Source of the DNA: Arcicella rosea
GTDB taxonomy: Bacteria > Bacteroidota > Bacteroidia > Cytophagales > Spirosomataceae
Length of the DNA stretch: 64,000 nucleotides
Assembly: GCF_040543805.1 (NCBI RefSeq)
Contig: NZ_JBEUMS010000006.1
Span: 186,001-250,000, forward strand
Direction of reading: 5' to 3'
The notes beneath the pieces were generated by a model, which saw only the letters and a program-made list of their open reading frames with translations, ran no database searches and was not told the origin of the DNA. This document shows, piece by piece, positions 1 through 9,196 of the stretch; within the stretch, counting starts at the first letter, position 1; every line of letters begins with the position of its first letter. Both the position numbers and the translations under genes were made by a program.

Positions 1-16
1 ATTCTAAACAAAAACT

Positions 17-661
17 ATGTTTATCTTAACTTCAAATAACTCGATAGCGAATCATTTTATCGCTGAACTTCGTGATGTAAAAATTCAACAAGATTCGATG
101 AGATTTCGGAAAAATCTGGAGCGATTAGGAGAAGTATTAGCTTATGAAATTTCAAAAACATTATCCTATCAAAGTACCGAAATACAAACGCCATTGGCAA
201 TTGCAACAAGCAATTTATTGTTGAACCAGCCTGTGTTAGTGACAATACTGAGAGCAGGTTTGCCATTTCATCAAGGTTTTGTGAATGTATTTGATAAAGC
301 AGAAAATGCTTTTATTGGTGCTTACAGAGGGAAACATAGTGCAGACGAAAGTTTTGAAGTTGAAATGGATTACTTGGCGAGTCCAGATTTAACAGATAAA
401 ACCATTATTTTAATCGACCCAATGTTGGCGACTGGGAAATCTTTATTGAAATCTTATCAAGCTTTATTGAAACATGGAAAACCCAAAAAAATAATTATTT
501 CATCAGCAATAGCCGCACCAGAAGGAATTGCTTTTTTGCAAGAACAAATACCCGAAGCAGAACTTTTCATTGCAACAGTCGATGAATGTTTGAACGAAAA
601 ATATTACATCGTGCCAGGTTTGGGCGATGCGGGAGATTTAGCTTATGGTTTGAAACTATAG
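17..661 (+). CDS. upp: Uracil phosphoribosyltransferase
   Basis: Pyrimidine salvage enzyme converting uracil and PRPP to UMP in the cytoplasm. The 214-residue protein has the PRPP-binding loop IILIDPMLATGKS at about residues 130-142 and the uracil-binding region YIVPGLGDAGD at about 197-207. Both are hallmarks of the UPRT family, and the length is normal. The first ATG of the frame fits the family N-terminus. The gene converges on the DUF2851 gene, and the two stop codons share the palindrome CTATAG (656-661). The promoter would lie upstream of the window. I see nothing abnormal. Confidence 0.95.
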   Translation: MFILTSNNSIANHFIAELRDVKIQQDSMRFRKNLERLGEVLAYEISKTLSYQSTEIQTPLAIATSNLLLNQPVLVTILRAGLPFHQGFVNVFDKAENAFIGAYRGKHSADESFEVEMDYLASPDLTDKTIILIDPMLATGKSLLKSYQALLKHGKPKKIIISSAIAAPEGIAFLQEQIPEAELFIATVDECLNEKYYIVPGLGDAGDLAYGLKL

Positions 662-1942
662 TTTTTCTCGCAACAAGCTAATTCCTACTTCACAAGACAG
701 GCATTTTTTATGATGACAAAAAACATTGAACCATTCAATACCAGCTTGCGAATCAAAAGCGGACTTCATTGGTAAATCTAGTATTTGCCAATGTTTAGTA
801 ATATTATTCTCTTCAGCAGGTAATTCTTCTAAAAACCGAATCGCTTTTTCAAGATAAAGTACTTCATCTTTTTGCTGGCTATAAGCCACCAATAAAGGCA
901 CAATTGTATTAATAATTACATTTTGCACAGAACTTTCGCCAATGATTGCTACTTTTCCATTAGCTTTTTTGCCGAATAAATAATGTTCTTGCCAATAAGC
1001 AGATTGTTTTACTCGCATGATTTTATAAACATTCTCAACATTTTCAAAATGTAACATCACTGAAAATAGATTGATGTTTTCTTGAATAATTTTGGCAAAC
1101 TGTGCCAAACGAACAGTTGGAAAATTAGCAGGTCTGAGACGTAAAAACTTCCATTCATGTAAACCCAATACTTTATCTTGAAGTTGATACTTCGCAGCAA
1201 GAAATTGAAACTCTTTCGCCAATCTACTTTGGTATTCATCTACTACATCAATTGAAGTAAGAAAACCAGCTACGCCAAACAACAAAGCTTCAATTTGAAA
1301 AAGATTATCACGATGTTTACTCAACACTTTCAGCGGTAAATTTTGTGCTAGTCTGATAAAAGGCTCTGCGTTGAGTTTAAACCCAAAGTTTTTTGCCAAT
1401 ACTTGATATGCAGTTTCTTCCCAATCTTGTTTATTCTTATGAAGATATTTGTGGATAATAGAAGCCTTACTTTCCAATCTCTGCATCAATACTTTATCCA
1501 GCATTGCAAATTTCTTTAAAGATGAAACCTGTTGAAATTGTGTTTGACAAGCAATTTGCGCCTTACTTTCTACTAAACTTGAATACTTTTTGATTAAAGC
1601 TATATCTGTTTTGTCAGAAAGTGTCATCGTAGGAATTTTAGTATTATCACTTCGGAAAATCGGTTTGTCGTCTTCCCATACTACATGAAGAATCACATTT
1701 TGATAAGCAGCATCAGAATGATGTGAATGAAGATTCCAATCAGAAGATTTTAAATGGATTTCAACAGCACCCACCCACTCAACCTCGCCAATCAGGATAC
1801 GAGTATCTTGAAAATCAGCACCAGCATCCGTATTGTATCTTCCAATTTTTAATACTTGAAGAGATTCATTATCAGTAGTTTGAAGGCAAGATTTATCAAA
1901 ATATTGAAATTGCCAGAGAAAGTGTAGAAAAGTCTCGTTCAT
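656..1942 (-). CDS. DUF2851 family protein
   Basis: Conserved Bacteroidota protein of unknown function, 428 residues. The N-terminus MNETFLHFLWQFQYFD and the GRYNTDAGADFQD and GAVEIHLKSSDW blocks are typical of DUF2851. The frame is open 18 codons further upstream (to 1996), but I prefer the ATG at 1942 because homologues normally begin a few residues before the FLHFLWQF block. No signal peptide or membrane segment is visible. The C-terminus contains a CxxC-like cluster (CHHKKCLSCEVG) that could bind metal, which is inference. It ends 6 bp inside the convergent upp gene. Confidence 0.85.
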   Translation of the reverse strand: MNETFLHFLWQFQYFDKSCLQTTDNESLQVLKIGRYNTDAGADFQDTRILIGEVEWVGAVEIHLKSSDWNLHSHHSDAAYQNVILHVVWEDDKPIFRSDNTKIPTMTLSDKTDIALIKKYSSLVESKAQIACQTQFQQVSSLKKFAMLDKVLMQRLESKASIIHKYLHKNKQDWEETAYQVLAKNFGFKLNAEPFIRLAQNLPLKVLSKHRDNLFQIEALLFGVAGFLTSIDVVDEYQSRLAKEFQFLAAKYQLQDKVLGLHEWKFLRLRPANFPTVRLAQFAKIIQENINLFSVMLHFENVENVYKIMRVKQSAYWQEHYLFGKKANGKVAIIGESSVQNVIINTIVPLLVAYSQQKDEVLYLEKAIRFLEELPAEENNITKHWQILDLPMKSAFDSQAGIEWFNVFCHHKKCLSCEVGISLLREKL

Positions 1943-2009
1943 AAGTGTTTCAAAATAATTGTTTAAACAAAAATAATGAGTTTGAGGAATTTTCATTCAT
2001 AAATCCAAA

Positions 2010-2053
2010 AAAGAAATGCTTGACATACATTACATCAAGCATTTTCTTTAGGA
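2010..2053 (-). terminator. Rho-independent terminator of the DinB-like gene
   Basis: Arms AAGAAATGCTTGA and TCAAGCATTTTCTT form a near-perfect stem. On the minus strand a run of T residues follows it. It lies just after the stop of the DinB-like gene and before the DUF2851 gene, so the two genes are probably transcribed separately. Confidence 0.7.
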
Positions 2054-2104
2054 TGTGTATTACTACACTGTTTATCAATAGCATTTAGAGGAAACAGAAA
2101 AAGG

Positions 2105-2683
2105 CTAATCTTCTACAGGTACATTATAACTGATGTATAAATTCCGTTTGGCTTGTACGATGTGGCGTTGATTGTGAGCAATTAAAAATTGAAAAACATC
2201 TCCTAATTTCAATCGTATCCATTTTGTAATTGAAATCGGAATACGAATGGCATTCATATCTATTGCAACACTTTGCTTTAATAAATTCAACAATTCTTCT
2301 TGATGTTCAATGAATTCTGCCACTACTGCATAAGCATCCAAATTTGTTATTGGACTATGATTTTTAGCGGCTTTCATTTTCTTCATATTTTCTTTAGGTT
2401 CCATCAATTGAGTAAAGTAAGCACCCAAATATGAGCTTTTGAAAACCAGACTTCCCTCCTGTTGAGGCTGATTGATTAACGCCTTTTTAATGACTGGCAA
2501 ATAATAACGACTATAAGTATTGAGGTGTTCTAAACATTGAGCAATACTCCAACCGCCATTAATGGAAGGCTTTAACAAAACACTTTCATGAAGATTCTGA
2601 AACAGACTAATACTCTCTTTTAAATGAAGCTCCACTCTGTCTTCTAAATGACTGACTAACAACTGATTTTCAATACTTTTCAT
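2105..2683 (-). CDS. DinB-like superfamily protein
   Basis: A 192-residue cytoplasmic four-helix-bundle protein of the DinB/YfiT-like superfamily. Supporting motifs are GGWSIAQCLEHLNTYSRYY, containing His53, and the C-terminal FLIAHNQRHIVQAKRNL with His170 and His174. Together these form the usual metal-binding triad. Members include thiol transferases and uncharacterised stress proteins, and the substrate cannot be read from sequence. It is a single-gene unit with its own terminator. Confidence 0.8.
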   Translation of the reverse strand: MKSIENQLLVSHLEDRVELHLKESISLFQNLHESVLLKPSINGGWSIAQCLEHLNTYSRYYLPVIKKALINQPQQEGSLVFKSSYLGAYFTQLMEPKENMKKMKAAKNHSPITNLDAYAVVAEFIEHQEELLNLLKQSVAIDMNAIRIPISITKWIRLKLGDVFQFLIAHNQRHIVQAKRNLYISYNVPVED

Positions 2684-2701
2684 GGCAAATTAAAATATTT
2701 G

Positions 2702-2848
2702 ATGAGGTTAAAAATTGATGTTACAAATTTGGTACATGAGCAAATAAGAAATGTTGGTAAATACCAAGATTTAATGAATACGATTGACATCTTCAATCAC
2801 TTAAAAGAAAATTTGCAAAGAAGCACAGAAATGCCCTATTTTGAGTAA
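2702..2848 (+). CDS. Possible small ORF, 48 residues
   Basis: An ATG-initiated frame beginning MRLKIDVTNLVHEQIRNVG and ending STEMPYFE, followed by TAA. It ends 26 bp before the downstream lipoprotein gene and is on the same strand. The peptide is hydrophilic and could form a helix, and I recognise no family. In DNA this AT-rich a 49-codon frame can arise by chance, so this is a weak call that needs conservation evidence. Confidence 0.22.
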   Translation: MRLKIDVTNLVHEQIRNVGKYQDLMNTIDIFNHLKENLQRSTEMPYFE

Positions 2849-2874
2849 TAAACAAAATCACTAACACTATCACA

Positions 2875-3609
2875 ATGTTTTCTATTCATCTTCAACATAT
2901 CGTAAAGCGTTTTGTCTTCAAAAAAATCGTTTTCTTCTTTGCTATCAGCCTTTGTTTTACTGCTTGTAAAAGTGCTAAAGTAGCCAGTACAACAAGTACA
3001 GTTACAACGCCTGTGGTTAAAAAAGATAAAATTGTAGAAATCTCTATTAAATCAATTGAAGCCATTGATTTAGAAGAAGATTTAAGTTTTGCAGATGAAG
3101 TTTCTTTGACTTATGCTTTAACGCTAGTGGATGAAAACAAAAAAATATTGAAAGTAGTGAATACTTCTTGGGGCGTAGAAAGCTTAAAAAAAGGACAAAT
3201 TGTAAAAGCTGAGCAATTCAAAAAATTAGAAATTGTTATTCCTGAAAAGGGAACATTATTATCATCTGTAATTTTGATGGAAGTTGATAATTACGAAAAA
3301 GCAATGAGTACCATCAAGAAAATCAATGAATTAGGAGGTTTAGCTAAAATTCCCGCTACCATTATCAATATTGCTGAATACGAAACCCCTTTGGCAATTG
3401 TTTTCGCCAGTTTACAAGCTGCTGGTTTAGGCTTGAAAGTAGCCGACCGTTTCGACCAAGACGATTTACTCGGACAAAGCACTTTTGAACTAAAATTAGA
3501 TTCCCTCTCAAATACTCAGAAAAACTATCCTGTAGATTTAACCTTTGAAGGCGAACATCTCAAAAACACTTTCCGATACAAACTCACTTATGAGTTAAAA
3601 ATTCGTTGA
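2875..3609 (+). CDS. Putative lipoprotein, unknown function
   Basis: A 244-residue protein with a basic start, a hydrophobic segment and a lipobox FTAC with the acylated Cys at residue 31. It should be exported and anchored as a lipoprotein. The mature part is beta-rich with alternating hydrophobic residues and no catalytic motif that I recognise. It contains a region reading FADEVSLTYALTLVDENKK and a segment ALQAAGLGLKVADRFDQDD that resembles descriptions of a membrane-associated beta-sandwich. No family name can be given. Confidence 0.75.
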   Translation: MFSIHLQHIVKRFVFKKIVFFFAISLCFTACKSAKVASTTSTVTTPVVKKDKIVEISIKSIEAIDLEEDLSFADEVSLTYALTLVDENKKILKVVNTSWGVESLKKGQIVKAEQFKKLEIVIPEKGTLLSSVILMEVDNYEKAMSTIKKINELGGLAKIPATIINIAEYETPLAIVFASLQAAGLGLKVADRFDQDDLLGQSTFELKLDSLSNTQKNYPVDLTFEGEHLKNTFRYKLTYELKIR

Positions 3610-3859
3610 TTCTTTTTTATTAAAATAGTAATCTACTAATAAACAACAAGTTACTGCATTATGTCTGGTTTTTAATAAAATACACATAATACTTTGCTGG
3701 TTTTTTATTTATATTTTTGTAATTCTCTTACAATAAACATAAGCATTTAATAGTTACATAAGGTACTATGTACTTATACGTTTTGTGTGTTGAAGCGAAT
3801 AAATTTAGGGGTATCAAGGTTTGAAAATAATTGCTTCAAACAATTAAGATTGAAAAATA

Positions 3860-6124
3860 ATGAATAAATCACTAACCAGAATATACAGGCTAATTGCATT
3901 ACTATTGATAACGGTAGCCACTGCCGAAGCTCAAAATGAAAATTATGTACTTAAAATCGGGAATAGAACTATCAACTCAAAGGAATTCGCCCAAACCTAC
4001 CAAAAGCTTCTTCAAAGCGATAGCATCAGAAAAGATAATCAGAAAGAATTTATCAATAATTATATCAATTATAAGTTAGTTGTGTATGCGGCAGAACGCA
4101 TGGGAAAAGATACTACTCGTGCTTTTCGTGAAGAAATAGATACTTACCGCAAAGAATTAGCCAATCCATATTTAGTTGATAAACAGGTATTAGAAAAACT
4201 CATCCAAGAATCGTATGAAAGAATGCGTGAGGAAGTAAGAGTAGCTCAGATTTTTATTCCTTTAGCAAAAAATGCTAGTCCTGCCGATACCATGGCGGCT
4301 TATAATGAACTAAGGGCGCTCAGAGCCAGAATTACAAAAGGCGAATCATTTGAACAATTAGCTAAAACAAATTCTAAAGATACTTACTCCGCAATAAAAG
4401 GCGGTGATTTAGGTTTTCTATCGGTATTAGAAAACAATTACACCTTTGAAACTGCCGCCTACAATACTCCAAAAGGCGAAATGTCTATTCCTTTTAGATC
4501 CAACAAAGGTTTTCATTTGATAAAAGTATTAGATAGACATTCTTTCAGAGGGAAGGTAAAATTAGCACACATTCTTGTAAGTCTTGCTCCAAATGCTTCA
4601 TCAGACGAAGCTGCTGTTGCTAAAAAGAAAATTGACGAAGCTTATGAATACCTCAAAAGAAATGAACCTTTTGAAGGAGTTTGCCGAGCATTTTCTGAAG
4701 ACCCACGCACCAAAGATAATGGTGGCGTAATGAATAGATTTTGGGATGCTGGTACATTGATTGACCAGAAAATTGTAGAAACAGTTTTTGCATTAAAAGA
4801 AAAAAACGACTACACTTTGCCTATTCAAACCTCATTAGGTTGGCATATTTTCAGACTTATTGAAAAGAAAAGCTTGCCAAAATATGATGAAATGGCACCT
4901 TTTATCCGCCAAAAAATCAATGCTGATGCTTCACGCAATGTCATCATCAAAAATAATTTAGTAAAGCGTTTACAAAAAGATAATAACTTCCAAGAAACTG
5001 TTTCGGTAAAACAAGAAGCTATCGACAATTTCTACAAAGACAGAATTGGTTCTGAAGACTATTTAAGTAAAACTCTTTTCACAATCAATCAATCGGTTTC
5101 AACCGTTAAAGATTTTTATACTTTCGTCACCAAACATCAACGTCAATTAGCCAAACTAAAAGCGCTTGATGAAAAGACTCCACAAGATTGGTACGATTTA
5201 TTTGTAGAAAATCAAAACTTAAGATTTGAAGAAGCTAACCTTGAAGTAAAATTCCCAGAATTTCGTGCTGATATTCAAGAATACAGAGAAGGTATTCTTC
5301 AAAAACAGATGTTGAATGATAATGTGTTTGAAAAATCGCTAGATTCTTTAGCACAAGTAAAATTCTACAATCAGCATATAGACCAATACCAATACACGCA
5401 CAGAGTTTTAGCGAAAGTAATCACTAGCGACCGCAAAGAAACTTTGGAACAAGCCAAAACGCTGTTAGCCAAAGCGCCTTATCCGATGAATCGTAGATTT
5501 CCTGATATTTATTTTGAAAAAGATAAATCTGCATTCTCTGCCGATGCTCAAAAAATGTTGTATGATTTAAACATCATTCTATTAAAAAACAGAGATTATG
5601 TTGTTGAAGTAACGGGAAATTCTGACCCTGAAGAGCAAGAAAGTATTTCGGCAGAAAGAGCGAAAAAAGCGGTGAATCTATTAATCAATAGTGGCGTATC
5701 GCCAATGAGAATCATCGAAAAAGATGATGGAAAATATAAGCCAGTTTCTAAAACGGATAGAAGTAAAAACAGCAGAATTGGCATTAGATTCTTATCTGAT
5801 TCGATGGAAGATGTTGTAAAACGTTTTAATGCTTTAAAACCAAACAGTTTAAGTGCCGAAGAAGGTTATTTCAAAAAAGATGAAAATGAATATTTAGGTG
5901 CTGTTGAATGGACTTTAGGAGAAAAAAATATTAACGTCAAAGGTAGATTTGTTTCAGTCAATATTCAAAAAGTTGAAGAACCAAGAACAAAAACTTTTAA
6001 AGAAGCTCGTGGACAAGTAACCAGAGACTACCAAAAACAACTATCTGATGAATGGCTCAATCAATTAAAAGCTAAGTATCCATTAACGATAAATGAAAGT
6101 GAAATTCAAAGAGTATTAGATTAA
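3860..6124 (+). CDS. Periplasmic parvulin PPIase with two parvulin domains and an OmpA-like domain
   Basis: A 754-residue SurA/PpiD-like folding factor. A signal peptide covers residues 1-24 (ending AEAQ). An N-terminal helical chaperone region follows, then two parvulin domains at about 122-228 and 230-338 (GGDLGFLS and NGGVMNRF motifs). Unusually, residues about 545-645 read as an OmpA-like peptidoglycan-binding domain. The segment DIYFEKDKSAFSADA is followed by VTGNSD and SAERAKKAVNLL, keeping the Asp and Arg that bind diaminopimelate in OmpA. A helical tail follows. It precedes a second parvulin gene, and a terminator separates them. Confidence 0.85.
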   Translation: MNKSLTRIYRLIALLLITVATAEAQNENYVLKIGNRTINSKEFAQTYQKLLQSDSIRKDNQKEFINNYINYKLVVYAAERMGKDTTRAFREEIDTYRKELANPYLVDKQVLEKLIQESYERMREEVRVAQIFIPLAKNASPADTMAAYNELRALRARITKGESFEQLAKTNSKDTYSAIKGGDLGFLSVLENNYTFETAAYNTPKGEMSIPFRSNKGFHLIKVLDRHSFRGKVKLAHILVSLAPNASSDEAAVAKKKIDEAYEYLKRNEPFEGVCRAFSEDPRTKDNGGVMNRFWDAGTLIDQKIVETVFALKEKNDYTLPIQTSLGWHIFRLIEKKSLPKYDEMAPFIRQKINADASRNVIIKNNLVKRLQKDNNFQETVSVKQEAIDNFYKDRIGSEDYLSKTLFTINQSVSTVKDFYTFVTKHQRQLAKLKALDEKTPQDWYDLFVENQNLRFEEANLEVKFPEFRADIQEYREGILQKQMLNDNVFEKSLDSLAQVKFYNQHIDQYQYTHRVLAKVITSDRKETLEQAKTLLAKAPYPMNRRFPDIYFEKDKSAFSADAQKMLYDLNIILLKNRDYVVEVTGNSDPEEQESISAERAKKAVNLLINSGVSPMRIIEKDDGKYKPVSKTDRSKNSRIGIRFLSDSMEDVVKRFNALKPNSLSAEEGYFKKDENEYLGAVEWTLGEKNINVKGRFVSVNIQKVEEPRTKTFKEARGQVTRDYQKQLSDEWLNQLKAKYPLTINESEIQRVLD

Positions 6125-6129
6125 ACAAG

Positions 6130-6173
6130 AAAGTCAAAAGCAGAAGTAAATACATTTCTCTTTTGACTTTTTT
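6130..6173 (+). terminator. Rho-independent terminator after the first parvulin gene
   Basis: Perfect 11-bp arms AAAGTCAAAAG and CTTTTGACTTT, followed by a run of T residues, 6 bp after the stop codon. Confidence 0.8.
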
Positions 6174-6271
6174 CATATTCAACAGCCTGTTTATTCTCTC
6201 TTTATGATTTAGACGGTGTTCTTAACACTTTTTAACGGTGCAAGCATATCAAATTAGAGATTAAAAAACGT

Positions 6272-6279
6272 TATCTTTG
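6272..6279 (+). promoter_or_regulatory. Candidate Bacteroidota promoter, -7 element TATCTTTG
   Basis: TATCTTTG matches the Bacteroidota TAnnTTTG element and lies 64 bp before the second parvulin gene, downstream of the preceding terminator. I see no clear TTG -33 element at the ideal distance. Confidence 0.5.
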
Positions 6280-6343
6280 TCAATCTACGTACATTTTCAA
6301 AAACCATAAAGCCCTGTACGTTTCATATTAATTCATTTTTTAG

Positions 6344-7693
6344 ATGAAATTTTCGAAATTCTTCATTTCCCTTTTTGCAATCTGTCTGCTTTTTTGTCAA
6401 GCAATACAGGCACAAACGCCAGTTGTAATTGATAAAATCATTGCAAAAGTTGACAACCATTATATCTTAAAATCAGAGTTAGAATCACAAGTACAACAAT
6501 ACAAACAAAGTGGTCAGGCTGGAGCACCATCTACTTGTCAAATTTTTGAAAGTTTAGTAGTTGGCAAAATGATGTTAGCAAAATCTGAGATTGACTCAAT
6601 TACTGTTGAAGACAAAAGAGTAGAGTCTGAACTTACTTCCAGAATGGAACAAATGGAACAACAGTTTGGCTCTCAGAAAAATATTGTTGAAGCTTATGGC
6701 AAAAGTATTGCTTCCCTAAAAGATGAACTTCGTTCAGCTATTAAAGAACAATTGACAACTCGTAAAATGCAAGAAAAAATTACGAGTGATGTAAAAATTA
6801 CGCCTAAAGAAGTAAGACGTTTCTTTGAAGCAATTCCTAAAGATTCTATTCCTTATATGCCTTCTGAAGTAGAGATTGGACATATTGTAAGGCTCGCAAA
6901 AACAACCAAGTCACAAAGAAACGAATTATACAAAAGGTTATACGATTATAAGAAACGAGCTGAAAATGGAGAGTCATTTGAAGAGATGGCTAAATTATAT
7001 TCCGAAGATTTAGGTTCAGGAAAAAGAGGTGGCGATTTAGGTTTTGCTAAACGTGGGCAAATGGTTGCTCCATTTGAAGCAGCAGCGTTGAAATTAAAGC
7101 CTAATCAAATGTCGGATGTAGTTGAATCTGAATTTGGGTTTCACTTAATTAAATTATTAGAAGTACGTGGACAAGAATATCATGCTTTACACATTTTATT
7201 AAGACCAGACTATCAAAGATTAGACGTTGTAGAACCAACAAAATTCTTAGATAGTATCAGAGTATTGATTCAAAGAGATAGCATCAAATTTGAACGTGCT
7301 GCGAAAGAATTCTCAGAAGATAAAGCAACACAAGATGGTGGTGGAATGATTACTGACCCACAAACTCGTTCGATAAAAATGGCTTTAGATGGCACGATGG
7401 AATCTGGTTTATATTTCACGATTGATTCAATGACGGTAGGAACAATTACTCCACCAATGCCATACAGAACTGAAGATGGACGTTCGGCAGTAAGAATTTT
7501 ATATTACAAAGCAAAACATCCTCCACACTATGCGAATTTAGAAGACGATTTCCAAAGAATGTCAAATTACGCATTGAACAGAAAACGAAATACAGCCATT
7601 GAAAAATGGTTTGCTACCGCCAAAAACGATGTATTTATTTACATTGTTGATGAATATAAAGAATGTAATATCATGAAAACGAACGATCAGTGA
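6344..7693 (+). CDS. SurA-like periplasmic peptidyl-prolyl isomerase
   Basis: A 449-residue exported chaperone/isomerase for outer-membrane protein biogenesis. The signal peptide ends in AIQAQ (about residues 1-24). The SurA N-terminal region starts PVVIDKIIAKVDNHYILKSE, with an early cysteine. The first parvulin domain is at about 170-272 (EIGHIVRLAKTT, GGDLGFAKRG, FGFHLIKLL). The second, at about 275-375, looks more degenerate. The pair of parvulin genes followed by MoxR is a plausible envelope-biogenesis neighbourhood. A promoter and terminators on either side suggest it is monocistronic. Confidence 0.9.
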   Translation: MKFSKFFISLFAICLLFCQAIQAQTPVVIDKIIAKVDNHYILKSELESQVQQYKQSGQAGAPSTCQIFESLVVGKMMLAKSEIDSITVEDKRVESELTSRMEQMEQQFGSQKNIVEAYGKSIASLKDELRSAIKEQLTTRKMQEKITSDVKITPKEVRRFFEAIPKDSIPYMPSEVEIGHIVRLAKTTKSQRNELYKRLYDYKKRAENGESFEEMAKLYSEDLGSGKRGGDLGFAKRGQMVAPFEAAALKLKPNQMSDVVESEFGFHLIKLLEVRGQEYHALHILLRPDYQRLDVVEPTKFLDSIRVLIQRDSIKFERAAKEFSEDKATQDGGGMITDPQTRSIKMALDGTMESGLYFTIDSMTVGTITPPMPYRTEDGRSAVRILYYKAKHPPHYANLEDDFQRMSNYALNRKRNTAIEKWFATAKNDVFIYIVDEYKECNIMKTNDQ

Positions 7694-7742
7694 TTTTAAG
7701 ATTCATTATTCTTTGGTAAAAATCTTGTTTTAAATTAAATTG

Positions 7743-7776
7743 TGTCAGGTTAAACTACGATTAACCTGACATTTTT
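7743..7776 (+). terminator. Strong Rho-independent terminator
   Basis: Perfect 11-bp arms TGTCAGGTTAA and TTAACCTGACA with a 7-nt loop and a following T-run, between the SurA-like gene and the MoxR gene. Confidence 0.9.
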
Positions 7777-7856
7777 CGTTATAAGTACATCTCATAAAAT
7801 AGTAAGCAAAATTTTGTGTGTAAAAAGACACAAAATCGACAAACAAAATAGAAAAT

Positions 7857-8822
7857 ATGGTTCAATTTAAGTCAGATGTTGAAGCAGTTGATGCTTTAAA
7901 AGAATCCTATCAGAAACTTACTTCAGAAATCGGAAAGGTTGTTATCGGTCAAGATGAAACGGTTAAAATGCTTCTTACCGCTATCTTTTGTCAAGGACAT
8001 TGTTTATTGGTTGGTGTACCCGGTTTGGCAAAAACACTTCTCATTCAAACTATTGCTGGTGCATTAGATTTAGATTTCAACAGAATACAATTCACTCCAG
8101 ATTTAATGCCTTCTGACATTATCGGCTCAGAAACATTAGATAATGAGCGTAATTTCAGGTTTGTAAAAGGACCAATCTTTGCCAATATCGTTTTAGCAGA
8201 TGAAGTAAACAGAACGCCCCCAAAAACGCAATCTGCACTTTTAGAAGCCATGCAAGAGTATTCGGTAACAGTTGCTGGCAAAAAATATGCTTTAGATAAA
8301 CCTTTCTTTGTCTTAGCAACTCAAAACCCAATTGAACAAGAAGGTACATATCCATTACCAGAAGCACAATTAGACCGTTTTATGTTCATGGTAACGCTTG
8401 ATTATCCATCTTATCAAGCAGAATTAGACATTGTTAAAAATACGACCTCAGACAAGAAATACAAAGTATCACAACAAGTTTCAGGCGAAGAAATATTAGC
8501 CTATCAACAATTGGTAAGAAGAGTACCTATTGCTGATAATGTAGTAGAATATGCAGTGACGCTTGTTCATAAAACAAGACCAAACACTGAATTAGCAGAT
8601 GCTATTTCAAATAAATATTTAGAGTGGGGAGCTGGACCAAGAGCCTCTCAAAACTTAATTTTAGCGGCTAAATGTAATGCATTGCTTAGTGGAAAATATT
8701 CGCCAGATATTGAAGATGTAAAGGATGTAGCAATGGCTGTACTTCGTCATAGAATTGTTAGAAACTTCAAGGCAGAAGCAGAAGGAATATCTGTTGAGAA
8801 TATTATTAGCAAGCTTTTATAA
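7857..8822 (+). CDS. MoxR family AAA+ ATPase
   Basis: A 321-residue AAA+ ATPase. Walker A is GVPGLAKT (residues 53-60), Walker B is IVLADEVNR (111-119), and the sensor/arginine-finger region is around QNPIEQEGTYPLPEAQLDRF. MoxR proteins act as chaperone-like ATPases that mature partner proteins, often with a DUF58 or von Willebrand A protein next door. No such partner follows here, because the next genes are convergent. The 5' end is the first ATG after a terminator. Substrate unknown. Confidence 0.93.
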   Translation: MVQFKSDVEAVDALKESYQKLTSEIGKVVIGQDETVKMLLTAIFCQGHCLLVGVPGLAKTLLIQTIAGALDLDFNRIQFTPDLMPSDIIGSETLDNERNFRFVKGPIFANIVLADEVNRTPPKTQSALLEAMQEYSVTVAGKKYALDKPFFVLATQNPIEQEGTYPLPEAQLDRFMFMVTLDYPSYQAELDIVKNTTSDKKYKVSQQVSGEEILAYQQLVRRVPIADNVVEYAVTLVHKTRPNTELADAISNKYLEWGAGPRASQNLILAAKCNALLSGKYSPDIEDVKDVAMAVLRHRIVRNFKAEAEGISVENIISKLL

Positions 8823-8841
8823 AACAAAAAATAATTCATCA

Positions 8842-8879
8842 AAAAAGAGGATGCCTTAGAAAGACACCCTCTTTTTTAA
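8842..8879. terminator. Bidirectional terminator between MoxR and gatC
   Basis: An A-tract, a stem with arms around AAAGAGGATG and CACCCTCTTT (one mismatch), and a T-tract lie between two convergent genes, so it can serve both strands. Confidence 0.75.
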
Positions 8880-8881
8880 TT

Positions 8882-9172
8882 TTATGACTCCATTACTTTC
8901 GGAACTCTGAAATATTCCCCATCTTGTTTTGGAGCATTTTTCAAACCTTGATCTCGACTGATGTTTGGAATTACTTTATCTTCACGCAAAGCATTGATTT
9001 CTAAACTCATGTGAGTAAGTGGCTTTACATTTGAAGTATCAATTTCATCCAATTCCGACATCCAATTCAATACCGATTCCAAAGAATCTTTCATTTCCTT
9101 TTCAGCTGATTCTGGCATTTCTAAACGAGCCAAATGAGCAATCTTTTGTAATAATTCTTGATCTATATTCAT
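8882..9172 (-). CDS. gatC: Asp/Glu-tRNA amidotransferase subunit C
   Basis: Small subunit of GatCAB, which amidates Glu-tRNA(Gln) and Asp-tRNA(Asn). The 96-residue protein has the typical KIAHLARLEM start and the motif VLNWMSELDEIDTSNV. The C-terminus reads DGEYFRVPKVMES, and FxVPKV is the family end motif. I place the start at 9172 (MNIDQELL) rather than the upstream ATG at 9193, because homologues begin close to this point. It is last in an apparent ridA-gltX-small protein-gatC operon, and gatA and gatB are not in the window. Confidence 0.93.
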   Translation of the reverse strand: MNIDQELLQKIAHLARLEMPESAEKEMKDSLESVLNWMSELDEIDTSNVKPLTHMSLEINALREDKVIPNISRDQGLKNAPKQDGEYFRVPKVMES

Positions 9173-9196
9173 CTTTTGATTGATTGAAAGCAAAGA

